Part shown: piece after piece, positions 1 to 8,630 of the stretch | Layout: every line of letters starts with the position of its first letter | How positions within the stretch are numbered: the first letter of the stretch is position 1 | Assembly (NCBI RefSeq): GCF_008017805.1 | Contig: NZ_VRTT01000076.1 | Coordinates: 1-35,018, forward strand | Length of the DNA stretch: 35,018 bases | Source of the DNA: Paenibacillus sp. N3.4 | GTDB taxonomy: Bacteria; Bacillota; Bacilli; Paenibacillales; NBRC-103111 | Reading direction: 5' to 3' | The notes under the pieces: generated by a model | The model's database searches: none | What the model was told of the DNA's origin: nothing | Seen by the model: only the letters and a program-made list of their open reading frames with translations | Made by a program: the position numbers and the translations under genes

Positions 1-488
1 GAATTCGCACGGATTATGGACCCAACTCAAACGGGAGCGGAGAAAACATGTAGATTCGCATGAATGTAATCACGCGAATCGATGCGGAGAAAAAAAGATG
101 TACAATTGCAGTAATTTTTATCATTTTCTTCACAATCCTTGCTTTGGAATAAATCCTTTCCATTGCAACGAAAACCATTAGTTCAATATATATAGAATAA
201 TCAATTGAGTAGTAACAGAAGCAGAATGAAACAGTACCAGCACAATATAATCGTATACCAAGAGTCTATGTAACATCTCGCCTTCAGCCATAAAACATCG
301 CAACTGACTTAGGTTGATTCAGCCTTAAAAAGGATCAGCCTAGAGAATGAAACCATATTTCGTAAGTGTCCTGACAAAAAGGGCAGCAGTATAAAATTTA
401 TTAGGCTATTTGTAAGCCTTTCTTAAGATTCATACGTTATGATTAGAGAATAGCTAATAAACGTGAATTCGACAAAGGAAGTGGCGAT
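1..488. other. Non-coding, AT-rich left end
   Basis: No credible gene is seen here. Positions about 36-115 hold two imperfect copies of a short unit beginning GCGGAGAAAA, which may be a degenerate repeat. An inverted repeat lies at 311-341 (AGGTTGAT paired with ATCAGCCT) and a shorter one near 403-420. A TATGAT hexamer at 438-443 could be a -10 element for the downstream oxidoreductase, but no good -35 was found. Confidence 0.4.
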
Positions 489-1853
489 TTGGATTCTAAA
501 AGAGGCTGGTTGAAGCAATCCTTTGGTAAGCGATTAAATTCCATTCATAGCTGGAATGCTTGGATTCTGCTGCTGCTGACTATCACTGGTATTTTCCTTA
601 GTATAGGGGCCATTCGCGGGGATTTGGGCAGCTTTCGCGTAACACTTAAACAACTGCATATTTATCTGGGTGTTGCTTCCATTCTATTGATTGTGCTCTA
701 CGCGCCAATGATTCGCAAACATTGGCGCCAGATCCGGACGCGCGGCAATCAACGCGCGAACTTGGTGTTCGTTTTGGCGCTGCTGATCGGCTGGGCCGGA
801 TCAGGAATCATCCTGTGGCAGTTCCGACATCTGCCGCCGGCCTTAAACAATTCGGCACTCTTCGTGCATGATCTGCTTACTTGGATCGGAGTGCCGTATG
901 CCCTGTACCACGCCATCTCGCGCAGCCGATGGCTTAAGCGCCAACAGCGGCTTGATCAAGCCGCTGCTACAGCAGCAAGACCGCCGGCTAAGCAGGCGGT
1001 CCACGTCCCAGCCGCCGCTCAGCCGGCGGCGAGCGAGCCCCAGCACGTGGCGGCGCAAGACGCCACGGCCGAACGGACAGCAGCGCAGGCGGTTATCGCC
1101 GCGCTGAAAGAATCACCGATCACACGCGCTTCGTTCCTGCGGCTAGCCGCAGGGCTCGTGCTCGTGATCGCGGTCGGTCCCGCCTTTTATCGTTGGATAA
1201 AAGGCGCCTTCGACACCGGCGGCTCGACAACCGCCGAATATGTTGCAACCGATGGCAATCGGATGCTCCCGGCGCCTGCGCCGCTGCCTGAATCCTCTGC
1301 TGTAGTGGGCGGAGGAGCACAAGGGAATTTCCGTGTATATACCGTCACAGAAATTCCTGCTTTTTCCTCTGATACATGGCAATTCGCCATATCGGGTCTC
1401 GTCGATAAACCGAGTGCCTGGAACTGGGAACAATTTCTGACGTTGAAGCGTACAGTTCAAGTGAGCGATTTTCATTGCGTAACGGGCTGGTCCGTATACA
1501 AATGCACGTGGGAAGGTATTCCCTTGAAGCAATTGCTTGCTGCTGCCGGCGTTCAATCAAAGGCAAAATTCGTGAAATTTTATTCCGGAGATAAAGTGTA
1601 CACGGATGCCTTGTCCCTGAGTCAAGCGAACGGGGATGATATTATGGTAGCTGTCCTTATGGATGGTAAACCCATTCCGCAGAAATTGGGCGGTCCGGTT
1701 CGTCTTATCGTGCCTCAGATGTACGCCTACAAATCTGTCAAATGGCTGCAAGGCATCGAACTTATTGAGAAAGAGCATATGGGTTATTGGGAAGTAAGAG
1801 GCTATGATAACGATGCTTGGGTGGAAGGGCCTAAGTCACGAGCTTCTTTGTAG
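489..1853 (+). CDS. Cytochrome b561-like / molybdopterin (YedY/MsrP-like) oxidoreductase fusion
   Basis: A 454-residue membrane-anchored molybdoenzyme. Residues 20-143 form about four membrane helices with histidines H20, H57, H127 and H141 spaced like the haem b ligands of cytochrome b561-type subunits. An Ala/Pro-rich linker (about 150-212) and another hydrophobic helix (about 213-236, preceded by a Tat-like TRASFLR) lead to a sulfite-oxidase/MsrP-type molybdopterin domain. C330 in the FHCVTGW motif is the expected Mo ligand. By family knowledge it would take electrons from the membrane pool and reduce a substrate outside the membrane; the substrate is unknown. The start is TTG, chosen because AAAGGAAG lies 8 bases upstream. 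The linker is much GC-richer than its surroundings. The following genes make molybdenum cofactor, which supports the call. YedY and YedZ are normally separate proteins, so the fusion is notable. Confidence 0.85.
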   Translation: MDSKRGWLKQSFGKRLNSIHSWNAWILLLLTITGIFLSIGAIRGDLGSFRVTLKQLHIYLGVASILLIVLYAPMIRKHWRQIRTRGNQRANLVFVLALLIGWAGSGIILWQFRHLPPALNNSALFVHDLLTWIGVPYALYHAISRSRWLKRQQRLDQAAATAARPPAKQAVHVPAAAQPAASEPQHVAAQDATAERTAAQAVIAALKESPITRASFLRLAAGLVLVIAVGPAFYRWIKGAFDTGGSTTAEYVATDGNRMLPAPAPLPESSAVVGGGAQGNFRVYTVTEIPAFSSDTWQFAISGLVDKPSAWNWEQFLTLKRTVQVSDFHCVTGWSVYKCTWEGIPLKQLLAAAGVQSKAKFVKFYSGDKVYTDALSLSQANGDDIMVAVLMDGKPIPQKLGGPVRLIVPQMYAYKSVKWLQGIELIEKEHMGYWEVRGYDNDAWVEGPKSRASL

Positions 1854-1871
1854 AAACAAAAGAGGCCATGC

Positions 1872-1900
1872 CTGACTTTCGAAGTGGTTTTTGGTATAGT
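1872..1900 (+). promoter_or_regulatory. Putative sigma-A promoter for MOSC-mobA
   Basis: CTGACT at 1872-1877 and TATAGT at 1895-1900 are separated by 17 bases. The predicted transcript start near 1907 falls after the ATG at 1903 and so argues for a later MOSC start. Visual match only. Confidence 0.4.
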
Positions 1901-1938
1901 AAATGCTAAGAAACCTCCTTGGAAATGAGGGCATGACA

Positions 1939-2583
1939 ATGGAAATTGTATCGGTTAATGTGGGATTACCCAAAACGATTGTTCATCATGGAAAAGAGCT
2001 GGTTACGGGGATATATAAATCTCCGGTCAGCTCATCTTTGTATATGTCCAAAATACAATTGGACGGAGACGGTCAAGCAGACTTAACTGTTCATGGCGGC
2101 GTAGATAAAGCACTCTGTGTATATCCGCGCGAGCATTATGCTTTTTGGGAGAACATGCTGGGTCGTGAGCTTGAATTAGGAACGTTCGGTGAAAATTTAA
2201 CCGTAACCGGACTTCTCGAAGAAGATGTCTGCATCGGAGACACATTCGCCATTGGTGAGGTGATCGTACAAGTATCACAGCCTCGTCAACCGTGTCATAA
2301 AATCGCCAAACGACTCGATCTTCAGGATGCCGCTGTACAAGTACAGGATATGGGTTATACAGGCTTTTATTTTAGAGTGCTTCAAGAAGGGATTATTCCG
2401 TTGCAGCCTACGTTGAAATTGATTGCCAAACATGAAGCGGGAATTACAATAGCATTTGCCAACCGCATTAAATATCATGACAAAATGAATGTAGAAGGCT
2501 TGCGACAAATAGCTAATTTAGATGTTTTATCTGCTAGCTGGCGAGCTTCATTCGGGAAACGAATTGCTGAATTACAAGCATGA
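1939..2583 (+). CDS. MOSC domain protein (YiiM-like)
   Basis: About 214 residues. The protein has the MOSC (molybdenum cofactor sulfurase C-terminal) layout: an N-terminal beta region (SVNVGLPK), the LTVHGGVDKAL motif, GTFGENLTV, and the conserved cysteine in QPRQPCHKIAKRL. In characterised YiiM proteins this family handles molybdenum cofactor and detoxifies N-hydroxylated compounds; the exact reaction here is not shown. ATG 1939 is preferred because GAGG lies about 8 bases upstream and the protein then begins MEIVSVNVG as family members do; ATG 1933 and 1903 are in frame upstream. The stop codon overlaps the mobA start (ATGA), indicating translational coupling. Confidence 0.85.
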   Translation: MEIVSVNVGLPKTIVHHGKELVTGIYKSPVSSSLYMSKIQLDGDGQADLTVHGGVDKALCVYPREHYAFWENMLGRELELGTFGENLTVTGLLEEDVCIGDTFAIGEVIVQVSQPRQPCHKIAKRLDLQDAAVQVQDMGYTGFYFRVLQEGIIPLQPTLKLIAKHEAGITIAFANRIKYHDKMNVEGLRQIANLDVLSASWRASFGKRIAELQA

Positions 2584-3182
2584 TGACGGGTGTGATATTA
2601 GCGGGGGGACAGAATCGCCGCATGGGAGGAAAGCTAAAGGCGCTGCTGCCTATTGAGGGAGAAGCGCTTTTGCTTCGGCAATTAAAAGAAATGTCTCCGC
2701 TTTGCACGCAGGTTCTTGTTGTGACGAATACCCCGGATGTGTTTTCGCCGCTTCTTGCTGCTGTTTCCTCTACGATGAATGTGCAATGTGTCCCTGACCG
2801 GTATGTACAGAAGGGTCCCTTGAGCGGTCTTCATGCGGGTTGTTTAGATGCAACGGAGTCCTTGCTGTGGGTGGTTGGCTGTGATATGCCCTTCCTATCT
2901 GCGGATGCTGCGAAAGCGATGGGGAAGCTGTGTCAGGATGAGAATAAGGATGCTGTGATTCCTGTAATCAATGGCCGCATCCATCCGCTGCACGGTGTTT
3001 ATGCCCAATCGGTTGGTCAGAGAGCGGAAGCTTTGCTAGCCAAGGAACAATATAGGCTGATGGGGTTGTTAAATCATTTGGAGTGGGTAGCGGTTGAGAA
3101 TGATTTTTTCAATAAACGACAAATTTCCACGCTGTTTACGACGAATATAAACTCACCTGAACAATACGACAGCATTCGATAG
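2580..3182 (+). CDS. mobA: Molybdenum cofactor guanylyltransferase MobA
   Basis: A 200-residue nucleotidyltransferase. The N-terminus GVILAGGQNRRMGGKLKALL is the MobA signature (LAGGxSxRMGxxK) that binds GTP, and VVGCDMPFL matches the metal-binding DMPF/DMPL motif. MobA attaches GMP to Mo-molybdopterin to make the guanine dinucleotide form. The gene overlaps the upstream MOSC stop codon by four bases, so the two are probably coupled. Length is normal. MobA is of interest beside a YedY-like enzyme because that family uses plain Mo-molybdopterin, so MobA probably serves other molybdoenzymes in the cell. Confidence 0.9.
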   Translation: MMTGVILAGGQNRRMGGKLKALLPIEGEALLLRQLKEMSPLCTQVLVVTNTPDVFSPLLAAVSSTMNVQCVPDRYVQKGPLSGLHAGCLDATESLLWVVGCDMPFLSADAAKAMGKLCQDENKDAVIPVINGRIHPLHGVYAQSVGQRAEALLAKEQYRLMGLLNHLEWVAVENDFFNKRQISTLFTTNINSPEQYDSIR

Positions 3183-3323
3183 CATTCTAGGCAGCGTGCC
3201 ACAAGTGTTCAATGATTTTATCTAATTGACAATTGCGGCCCGCTTTCCATGAAGTGTCGCTTGGCAACCTAGGATTTCGATAGTGAATATGGCATAATGG
3301 ACGTAGAGAGAAGGTGAACGACT

Positions 3324-4328
3324 ATGCAGAAATTGCTCGTGGATCGATTTGGACGGATGCATGATTACTTGCGAATCTCTGTAACAGATCGTTGTAATCT
3401 GCGTTGTGTATATTGCATGCCCGAAGAGGGGATGGAGTTCGAACCGGATGACAAGCTTTTAACCTTTGAGGAAATAACGAATGTTGTTCGGATACTCGCT
3501 AGACTTGGTGTTCGCAAATTAAGATTGACCGGGGGCGAGCCTCTTGTTCGCAAAAATTTGGAGCAGCTTATTGGTATGCTCGCCCAAATCCCGGGTATTG
3601 AAGATATTGCCTTAACAACAAATGGGATCTATTTTGCATCGCGGGCGGAGAAGCTTCGTGTGGCAGGGTTAACCCGTGTCAATATAAGTTTGGATTCTTT
3701 GAAAGCAGATCGTTTTTCTTTTATTACAAGAGGCGGCGATATTCGTCGCGTTCTGGAAAGTATTGAGGCAGCCTACCGGGCAGGCATCACACCTATCAAG
3801 CTGAACGTGGTTCTCATGAAAGGCATTAATGATGACGAAATTGAAGATTTTCTCCAAATGACGATAGATCGGCCAATCCAGGTTCGCTTCATTGAGTATA
3901 TGCCGATTGGTCATCAGGATGAGGATTGGAAAAATCGTTACTTATCCCTAACGACAGTTCTGGATCGTTGTAAGGCGAAGGGTTGGAATGCGACAGCATC
4001 CGAAGCTGTTTACGGAAATGGGCCCGCTCAGAACTTTCGAATCGATGGCGCGTTAGGTTCATTTGGCCTTATACATCCAATCAGTGATCACTTCTGCGAG
4101 ACTTGCAATCGGCTGCGGATTACGTCTGATGGCAATGTGAAGCCTTGTTTATATTGGTCTGACGAATTTAATGTGCGGAAATATATCGGTGATGATGCCG
4201 CGGTGGAAGATTTGTTCTTTCGCGCTTTAGACATCAAACCACAAAATCATGAGATGGCCCAGGCACTGATGAATGAAGAGCAGTCGCATACCCCGACACT
4301 TCGCCGGATGTCCCAGATTGGCGGTTAA
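3324..4328 (+). CDS. moaA: GTP 3',8-cyclase MoaA (radical SAM)
   Basis: 334 residues. It carries two Fe-S cluster sites: C24, C28 and C31 (CNLRCVYC, radical SAM) and C258, C261 and C275 (CETCNRLR then PC) near the C-terminus. The protein ends in the conserved GG pair needed for activity in MoaA. It performs the first step of molybdenum cofactor synthesis, converting GTP to 3',8-cyclo-GTP; MoaC then makes cPMP, but moaC is not in this window. AAGGTGA lies about 6 bases before the ATG. The 141-base gap after mobA suggests its own promoter; TTGGCA (3261) and CATAAT (3293) are visible but badly spaced. moeA follows 21 bases downstream. Confidence 0.95.
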   Translation: MQKLLVDRFGRMHDYLRISVTDRCNLRCVYCMPEEGMEFEPDDKLLTFEEITNVVRILARLGVRKLRLTGGEPLVRKNLEQLIGMLAQIPGIEDIALTTNGIYFASRAEKLRVAGLTRVNISLDSLKADRFSFITRGGDIRRVLESIEAAYRAGITPIKLNVVLMKGINDDEIEDFLQMTIDRPIQVRFIEYMPIGHQDEDWKNRYLSLTTVLDRCKAKGWNATASEAVYGNGPAQNFRIDGALGSFGLIHPISDHFCETCNRLRITSDGNVKPCLYWSDEFNVRKYIGDDAAVEDLFFRALDIKPQNHEMAQALMNEEQSHTPTLRRMSQIGG

Positions 4329-4349
4329 CCACAGGAGGAACAGAGGCAA

Positions 4350-5639
4350 GTGAAAAGCGAAACAAAGCTGAAATTTGGACGAAAAGTCGTTTCTGTCGAA
4401 GAGGCTCGAAACTTGCTTTATAGCTATGCAGAGCAGCTAGACACGGAAGCTGTTCCGTTGTTTTCAGCTTTTGGAAGAAGACTGGCGGTCCCTATCTATG
4501 CAGATCATCCCGTCCCTCATTTCCGAAGATCTGGGGTTGATGGATATGCAGTTCGTTCGGAAGACATTAAGCACGCGTCTGCTGATCAACCCATACGATT
4601 AAATGTCATCGAAATGATCCCAAGCGGCACCGTTCCTCAGCATACCGTTTATGCAGGAACGGCGTCGCGTATTATGACAGGAGCTCCGGTGCCGGATGGT
4701 GCAGATGTCGTTGTCATGCTCGAGATGACAGACTCCTTCCAAGATAAAGAGCTGTATTCTTCATGGGTAAGCATCAAAAAAAATATTCCCGAAGGAAGCA
4801 ATATAACCCCTATCGCCGGTGAAATCGGCTTAGGGGATTTGTTGCTTGCCCCGGGTACCCGGATTGGCGCGGGTGAAGCGGCACTTTTAGCTGCATTTGG
4901 ATATGCAGAAATTTCGCTATATCGGAAGCCTAAAGTTGCTATCTTCGCAACCGGTTCTGAGCTTTTGCAAGTGGAAGAACGACTGCAGCCTGGACGAATT
5001 CGCAACAGCAATAGCTATATGCTTGCTGCACAAGTTGAAGCCGCGGGCGGCATACCTGTTCTAATGCCGATACTTTCAGACGATGCGTCACAGGTACGTT
5101 CAGCGATAGAGGAAGCTTTCCATCATGCCGATTTGGTTCTTACCACTGGTGGTGTTTCTGTGGGGGACTATGATGTGCTTGTGGATGTGTTCGAGCAATT
5201 CAACGGTCATCTGCTTTTCAATAAAGTCGCCATGCGGCCAGGTACGCCAACAAGTGCAGCATGGTGGAGAAATAAGCTGCTGCTGGCCTTGTCGGGAAAT
5301 CCGGGTGCCGCTTTTGTTGGTTTTGAATTATTCGCCAAACCCCTAATACAAAAAATGTTAGGAAGCCTAACGCCCGAACCAAAAGCGATTAGCGCCTATT
5401 TGGATGTTGATTACAACAAGAGTTCCGCTTATCCACGCTATATCCGAGGTACGACTCTCGTACAGAACGGCTCCCTATGGGTAAAGCCTGCTGGCATAGA
5501 TAAATCGAGTATAATGATATCGATTAAAGATGCGGATTGCTTAATTTATCTGCCTGCTGGCGGTCAGGGATTCGAGAGAGGCAGTCTTGTGATTGTATAC
5601 CCAATACCTAATCTAAGATCACAGTCGCAGATTTTTTAA
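4350..5639 (+). CDS. moeA: Molybdopterin molybdenumtransferase MoeA
   Basis: 429 residues, normal for MoeA. It begins with a GTG 11 bases after an AGGAGG site. Recognisable segments are VPHFRRSGVDGYAVR (domain I), RIMTGAPVPDGADVVV, the GSELL and NSNSYML region, TTGGVSVGDYDV and LSGNPGAAFVGFELF of the MoeA/MogA fold, and a C-terminal beta domain. It inserts molybdate into molybdopterin-AMP to give active Mo-cofactor. It is cotranscribed with moaA (21-base gap). No mogA, moaC, moaD, moaE or molybdate transporter is present in the window, so the pathway must be completed elsewhere. Confidence 0.95.
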   Translation: MKSETKLKFGRKVVSVEEARNLLYSYAEQLDTEAVPLFSAFGRRLAVPIYADHPVPHFRRSGVDGYAVRSEDIKHASADQPIRLNVIEMIPSGTVPQHTVYAGTASRIMTGAPVPDGADVVVMLEMTDSFQDKELYSSWVSIKKNIPEGSNITPIAGEIGLGDLLLAPGTRIGAGEAALLAAFGYAEISLYRKPKVAIFATGSELLQVEERLQPGRIRNSNSYMLAAQVEAAGGIPVLMPILSDDASQVRSAIEEAFHHADLVLTTGGVSVGDYDVLVDVFEQFNGHLLFNKVAMRPGTPTSAAWWRNKLLLALSGNPGAAFVGFELFAKPLIQKMLGSLTPEPKAISAYLDVDYNKSSAYPRYIRGTTLVQNGSLWVKPAGIDKSSIMISIKDADCLIYLPAGGQGFERGSLVIVYPIPNLRSQSQIF

Positions 5640-5686
5640 CGACGGTTTTGAAGGTAGCGAAGGAGACTTTGGAAAGGGGATCCTTC

Positions 5687-6217
5687 ATGAATGGTACGTA
5701 TACCGATCAAGAAGTAATGCAGAGAATCGTCGATAAAGATGCCGATGCTCTTAAATTTCTATATGAGAAGTATGAGAAGCCGATATATGCATTCGCATAC
5801 GTATTGTCCATGATGCGATGATGGCTGAAGAGGTTGTGTAAGAATTGTTCATGCGTATATGGAAAGCTGCAGAACGGTATGATGCTGTGCAAGGTAAAAT
5901 TAACAAGCTGGATGTTTACTTTGACGCGTAATATTGCTATAGATTTATAGCGTAAAAACAAAATCGAATAGCTGGACAAACCGCGGAAGCCGAGCAGTTG
6001 AATCGAATTGCCGATATTGGTAAAGTACGGAAGATGTTGTTGAAGAGGGTTGGATGGGTGAGAAAATCCGAGATGCGCTTCATGGTCTGAACCCAGATCA
6101 AAAGATTCTGAAAATCACGCCATACCGCTCGGTACTGTCAAAAACAGGGTGCGGCTTGCGCTGAAGCAATTAAAGGAACGGCTTGCAGGTGTGGGAAGGG
6201 AGGAGCTTCAAGGATGA
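5687..6217 (+). pseudogene. ECF-type RNA polymerase sigma factor, decayed
   Basis: Joining frames gives a clear sigma-70 ECF protein. Frame 1 from ATG 5687 reads a region-2 start (YTDQEVMQRIVDKDADAL, then PIYAFAY); a one-base loss then shifts to IVHDAMMAEEVV, followed by TAA where Gln is expected, then MRIWKAAERYDAVQGK. Another shift gives SWMFTLTRNIAIDL, then TAG where Trp is expected and another TAG after KNKIE. The end reads PLGTVKNRVRLALKQLKERL, the recognition helix of region 4.2. The stretch between LNPDQK and PLGTV is too short, so part of region 4 is deleted. All three clear stop codons fit G:C to A:T changes. The final stop overlaps the anti-sigma ATG, the normal coupling of such pairs. 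A good ribosome site (GGAAAGGGG) survives. Confidence 0.85.
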
Positions 6218-7086
6218 ATAAGCCGGCAAATGGATGTGAGAATTTAGAGATGTATGCAGTAGATGGGTTAGATCCGGAAGAGAGAGCGGAATTTGAACGA
6301 CATGTACAAGAATGTGCAGCATGCGCAGCGGAGCTGGCCGAGCTTATGGAACTTCTTGATCTCCTGCCGATAGCTGCTGACCCTGTGCAAATTCCAGAGG
6401 GAATGAAGGATCGCATACTAGGGAATATTTTGAACGTGGAAGCCGTAAAGACGGATGTTTCACCGTTCGAACAAACAACATTTGAGCTTCCGAAGGATAT
6501 GGCAAAATCAATACCGGTTCAAGTGCCTATTAGGATACCTATCACTTCAAGATCAAATGAAGCAAGTTCTGACTACGTGTCTGGAAGTAGACGAGGGGCA
6601 GCTAAAACTAGCCGGCTAAAGCCTTGGATTTATGGGGGGCTGTCGGCCGCGGTACTTATACTTGGTGTGTACAGCTACAATTTGCGCCAAGACATCAGTG
6701 ATTTGAAATCACGCATGGCCTTGCTGGATCGACCTTCAGAAGGTGCGCAAGTCAATAAAGTTGTGACTCTGAATGGAGCGGTAAAAGATATCGTAGCAAA
6801 AGGTCTTGCGACCATTGTAGTTGATGCCAAAGGGACGCATCTCCTTGTTCAAGCTGAGAAGCTTCCAGAGCTTAAAAATAATGAGGCTTATCAAGTGTGG
6901 CTGATTAAGGGCAAAGAAACCCCTGTCAATGCGGGGACATTCATGACACATGATGGTACAGGTGGACTGTATTACACATTTAATCCGAATAGTTATGACA
7001 CCATCGCGATTACACTTGAGCCAGATGCTCATGGTGATAAGCCAAGAGGAACGCCGGTTCTAGCCGCTAATTTAATAAAAAGTTAA
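6214..7086 (+). CDS. Anti-sigma factor, zinc-finger/RskA type, membrane-bound
   Basis: 290 residues. The N-terminus carries the ZAS anti-sigma motif H30-x3-C34-x2-C37 (HVQECAAC), which binds the cognate ECF sigma factor. A single membrane helix lies at about 136-153 (WIYGGLSAAVLILGVYSY), followed by an extracytoplasmic RskA-type domain (about 185-290; EAYQVWLIKG, AGTF, IAITLEPD). GGGAGGAG precedes the ATG, which overlaps the dead sigma gene's stop. Reading frame, zinc ligands and C-terminal domain are all intact, although the adjacent sigma factor is destroyed. It is therefore either an orphan awaiting loss or acts on a sigma factor encoded elsewhere. Confidence 0.88.
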   Translation: MNKPANGCENLEMYAVDGLDPEERAEFERHVQECAACAAELAELMELLDLLPIAADPVQIPEGMKDRILGNILNVEAVKTDVSPFEQTTFELPKDMAKSIPVQVPIRIPITSRSNEASSDYVSGSRRGAAKTSRLKPWIYGGLSAAVLILGVYSYNLRQDISDLKSRMALLDRPSEGAQVNKVVTLNGAVKDIVAKGLATIVVDAKGTHLLVQAEKLPELKNNEAYQVWLIKGKETPVNAGTFMTHDGTGGLYYTFNPNSYDTIAITLEPDAHGDKPRGTPVLAANLIKS

Positions 7087-7116
7087 GTTAATTGTCAATT
7101 ATGAGGAGACCTTGCG

Positions 7117-8306
7117 ATGGGTGAAATAAGAACATTACGACAGGAGGAGCTCCTCGAGAGCTTCTCACTTTCTGAGTTTGCTTTTCAGTACGAGCTTACG
7201 GAAGAAGAAAAGGCAGAACGGATGGGGTGGACGGATCCCAATCAAGTATGGGGTTATTTCGTGGACGGCCATTTAGCTGCGAAACTGACGATTCTTTCCT
7301 TACAAACATGGGTAAATGGCAAAAGCTTCGCGATGGGCGGAATAGCTGGAGTAGCGACTTGGCCTGAATATCGGCGCAATGGCATGGTTGGACAGCTTTT
7401 GGTTAAAGCACTCCAGGTGATGAAAGAACAAGGTCAGTCGATCTCATTCCTAGCCCCGTTTAAGTTTGAATTTTATCGCAAATATGGTTGGGAAGCGTAT
7501 ATTGATTATTTAAAATATGAGATTCCCTTGGATAAGCTCCCCAAGTTCCAAGCTACGGAAGGCAGCTCCATCTTGCGTATCGCGAGAGATTGGGAGATCC
7601 TGAATCCAGTCTATTCCGCGTATGCAGAGCCATACAACGGGATGCTGCAGCGCGATGCGTCGTGGTGGACTAACCGGTTTTTCAAAAATAAAAAGGGAAC
7701 CGTAGCCCTCTATTTGAATGCTCAGGGAGAACATCGAGGCTACGTATTTTACCAAGCCAAAGATAAGACAGCCACGATTCACGAAATGGTATTCCTAGAT
7801 GAGGAAGCCAGACGCGGATTGTGGAAATTCATCGCTGACCATGATTCCATGATAACGAAGGTTGAAGTAAACGCACCTGTTGATGATCAGCTTCCGTTTC
7901 TCGTGCATGATCCTAGGTTTAAGCAAGAGAAAATCACCTACTTCTCAGCAAGGATTGTAGATGTAGAAGCATTTCTGACGCAATATGTATATGAAGCGCG
8001 TGAGCATGCGCCCTCTATCTTTTGCACGTTAGCGATTCACATGCGGAGTGGAATAATGGCATCTATCGTCTTGCCTTTAGTGAAGGTGGGATAGCGGCTC
8101 AGGTGACGAAGTTGACGGATGATAACAAGCCGAGCGATGATAAAATCCTCCACTGCAGCATTCAATCTTTGACAGCTCTGTTAATGGGTTATCAGACACC
8201 CAGTTTCATGGCCCGAATTGAACGTCTGAATGGGCATTCTTCACTGGTGAAGCAGCTGGAGGCATCGATTCCGAAGCGAGTCACGTACTTGGCTGATTTC
8301 TTTTAA
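7117..8306 (+). pseudogene. Eis-like GNAT N-acetyltransferase, single frameshift
   Basis: The first frame (7117-8094, 325 aa) has an N-terminal GNAT domain with the acetyl-CoA loop in VATWPEYRRNGMVGQLL and the Eis-family FLAPFKFEFYRKYGWE motif. At the TTTT run 8020-8023 the family sequence continues in another frame as LHVSDSHAEWNNGIYRLAF and runs to 8306, giving the SCP2-like C-terminal domain and a total of about 396 aa, normal for Eis-like proteins. Restoring one T joins the frames as SIFLHVSD. As written, the protein ends in an unrelated tail. Eis-type enzymes acetylate amines, including aminoglycosides; the substrate here is unknown. AGGAG lies 8 bases before the ATG. Either a sequencing error or a recent frameshift; see findings. 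Confidence 0.85.
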
Positions 8307-8496
8307 AAACAGAAAAAGACGGCTTCTGGTAGCTCAACCAGTGTGTCGTCTTTTTTGTGAGATGATGCTCGAATTGACCTAATGTTTGAAGAATTTGTTG
8401 CTGCCATTCCTTATCTCCAAGTGCTAGAGCATAATTATATAGATCAAGATGATCGTTAATCCAGGTTTGGGAAATGGGATGTGTGTATGTAATCAT
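8281..8496 (-). CDS. Small protein of unknown function (71 aa)
   Basis: I do not recognise the family. The reading frame from ATG 8496 begins MITYTHPISQTWINDHLDLY and is helical and acidic for about 48 residues, then becomes basic. AAAAGGAG lies 9 bases upstream and a promoter-like pair (TTGCTT, 16 bases, TATAAT) at 8533-8560, so it is probably a real gene rather than a shadow. Its last ~25 codons are encoded by the terminator hairpin and then run into the 3' end of the convergent acetyltransferase gene. This suggests that an earlier stop codon was lost, or missed, near the hairpin. Confidence 0.6.
   Translation of the reverse strand: MITYTHPISQTWINDHLDLYNYALALGDKEWQQQILQTLGQFEHHLTKKTTHWLSYQKPSFSVFKRNQPST
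8313..8356. terminator. Bidirectional rho-independent terminator
   Basis: AAAAAGACG (8313-8321) pairs with CGTCTTTTT (8347-8355), with an inner CTGGT/ACCAG stem. T-runs flank both sides, so it can end the Eis-like gene and the convergent small gene. Confidence 0.8.
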
Positions 8497-8532
8497 CTTG
8501 AACAGCTCCTTTTTAGATCGTTTATACCTAGT

Positions 8533-8560
8533 ATTATACTCGGAATTGTATGAAAAGCAA
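8533..8560 (-). promoter_or_regulatory. Putative sigma-A promoter of the small gene
   Basis: On the minus strand TTGCTT (8560-8555) and a perfect TATAAT (8538-8533) are spaced by 16 bases, about 37 bases upstream of the small gene's ATG. Confidence 0.55.
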
Positions 8561-8564
8561 GCGC

Positions 8565-8616
8565 TAAAAATAAAAAAGCTGCCCACTGAGAAAAATATCT
8601 CATGCAGAGCAGCTTT
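8565..8616 (-). terminator. Terminator of the 3D-domain gene
   Basis: On the minus strand AAAGCTGC pairs with GCAGCTTT, with an inner TGAGA/TCTCA stem, followed by a T-rich tract. It lies just after the 3D-domain gene's stop codon. Confidence 0.8.
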
Positions 8617-8630
8617 GTTGGTATGGACAG

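Noticed and set aside
1143..1556. Antisense open frame in the molybdoenzyme gene
   Set aside because: It arises from the GC-rich linker; no ribosome site or domain.
3183..3323. Moco riboswitch before moaA
   Set aside because: I could not place the conserved blocks of the Moco RNA motif in the 141-base gap.
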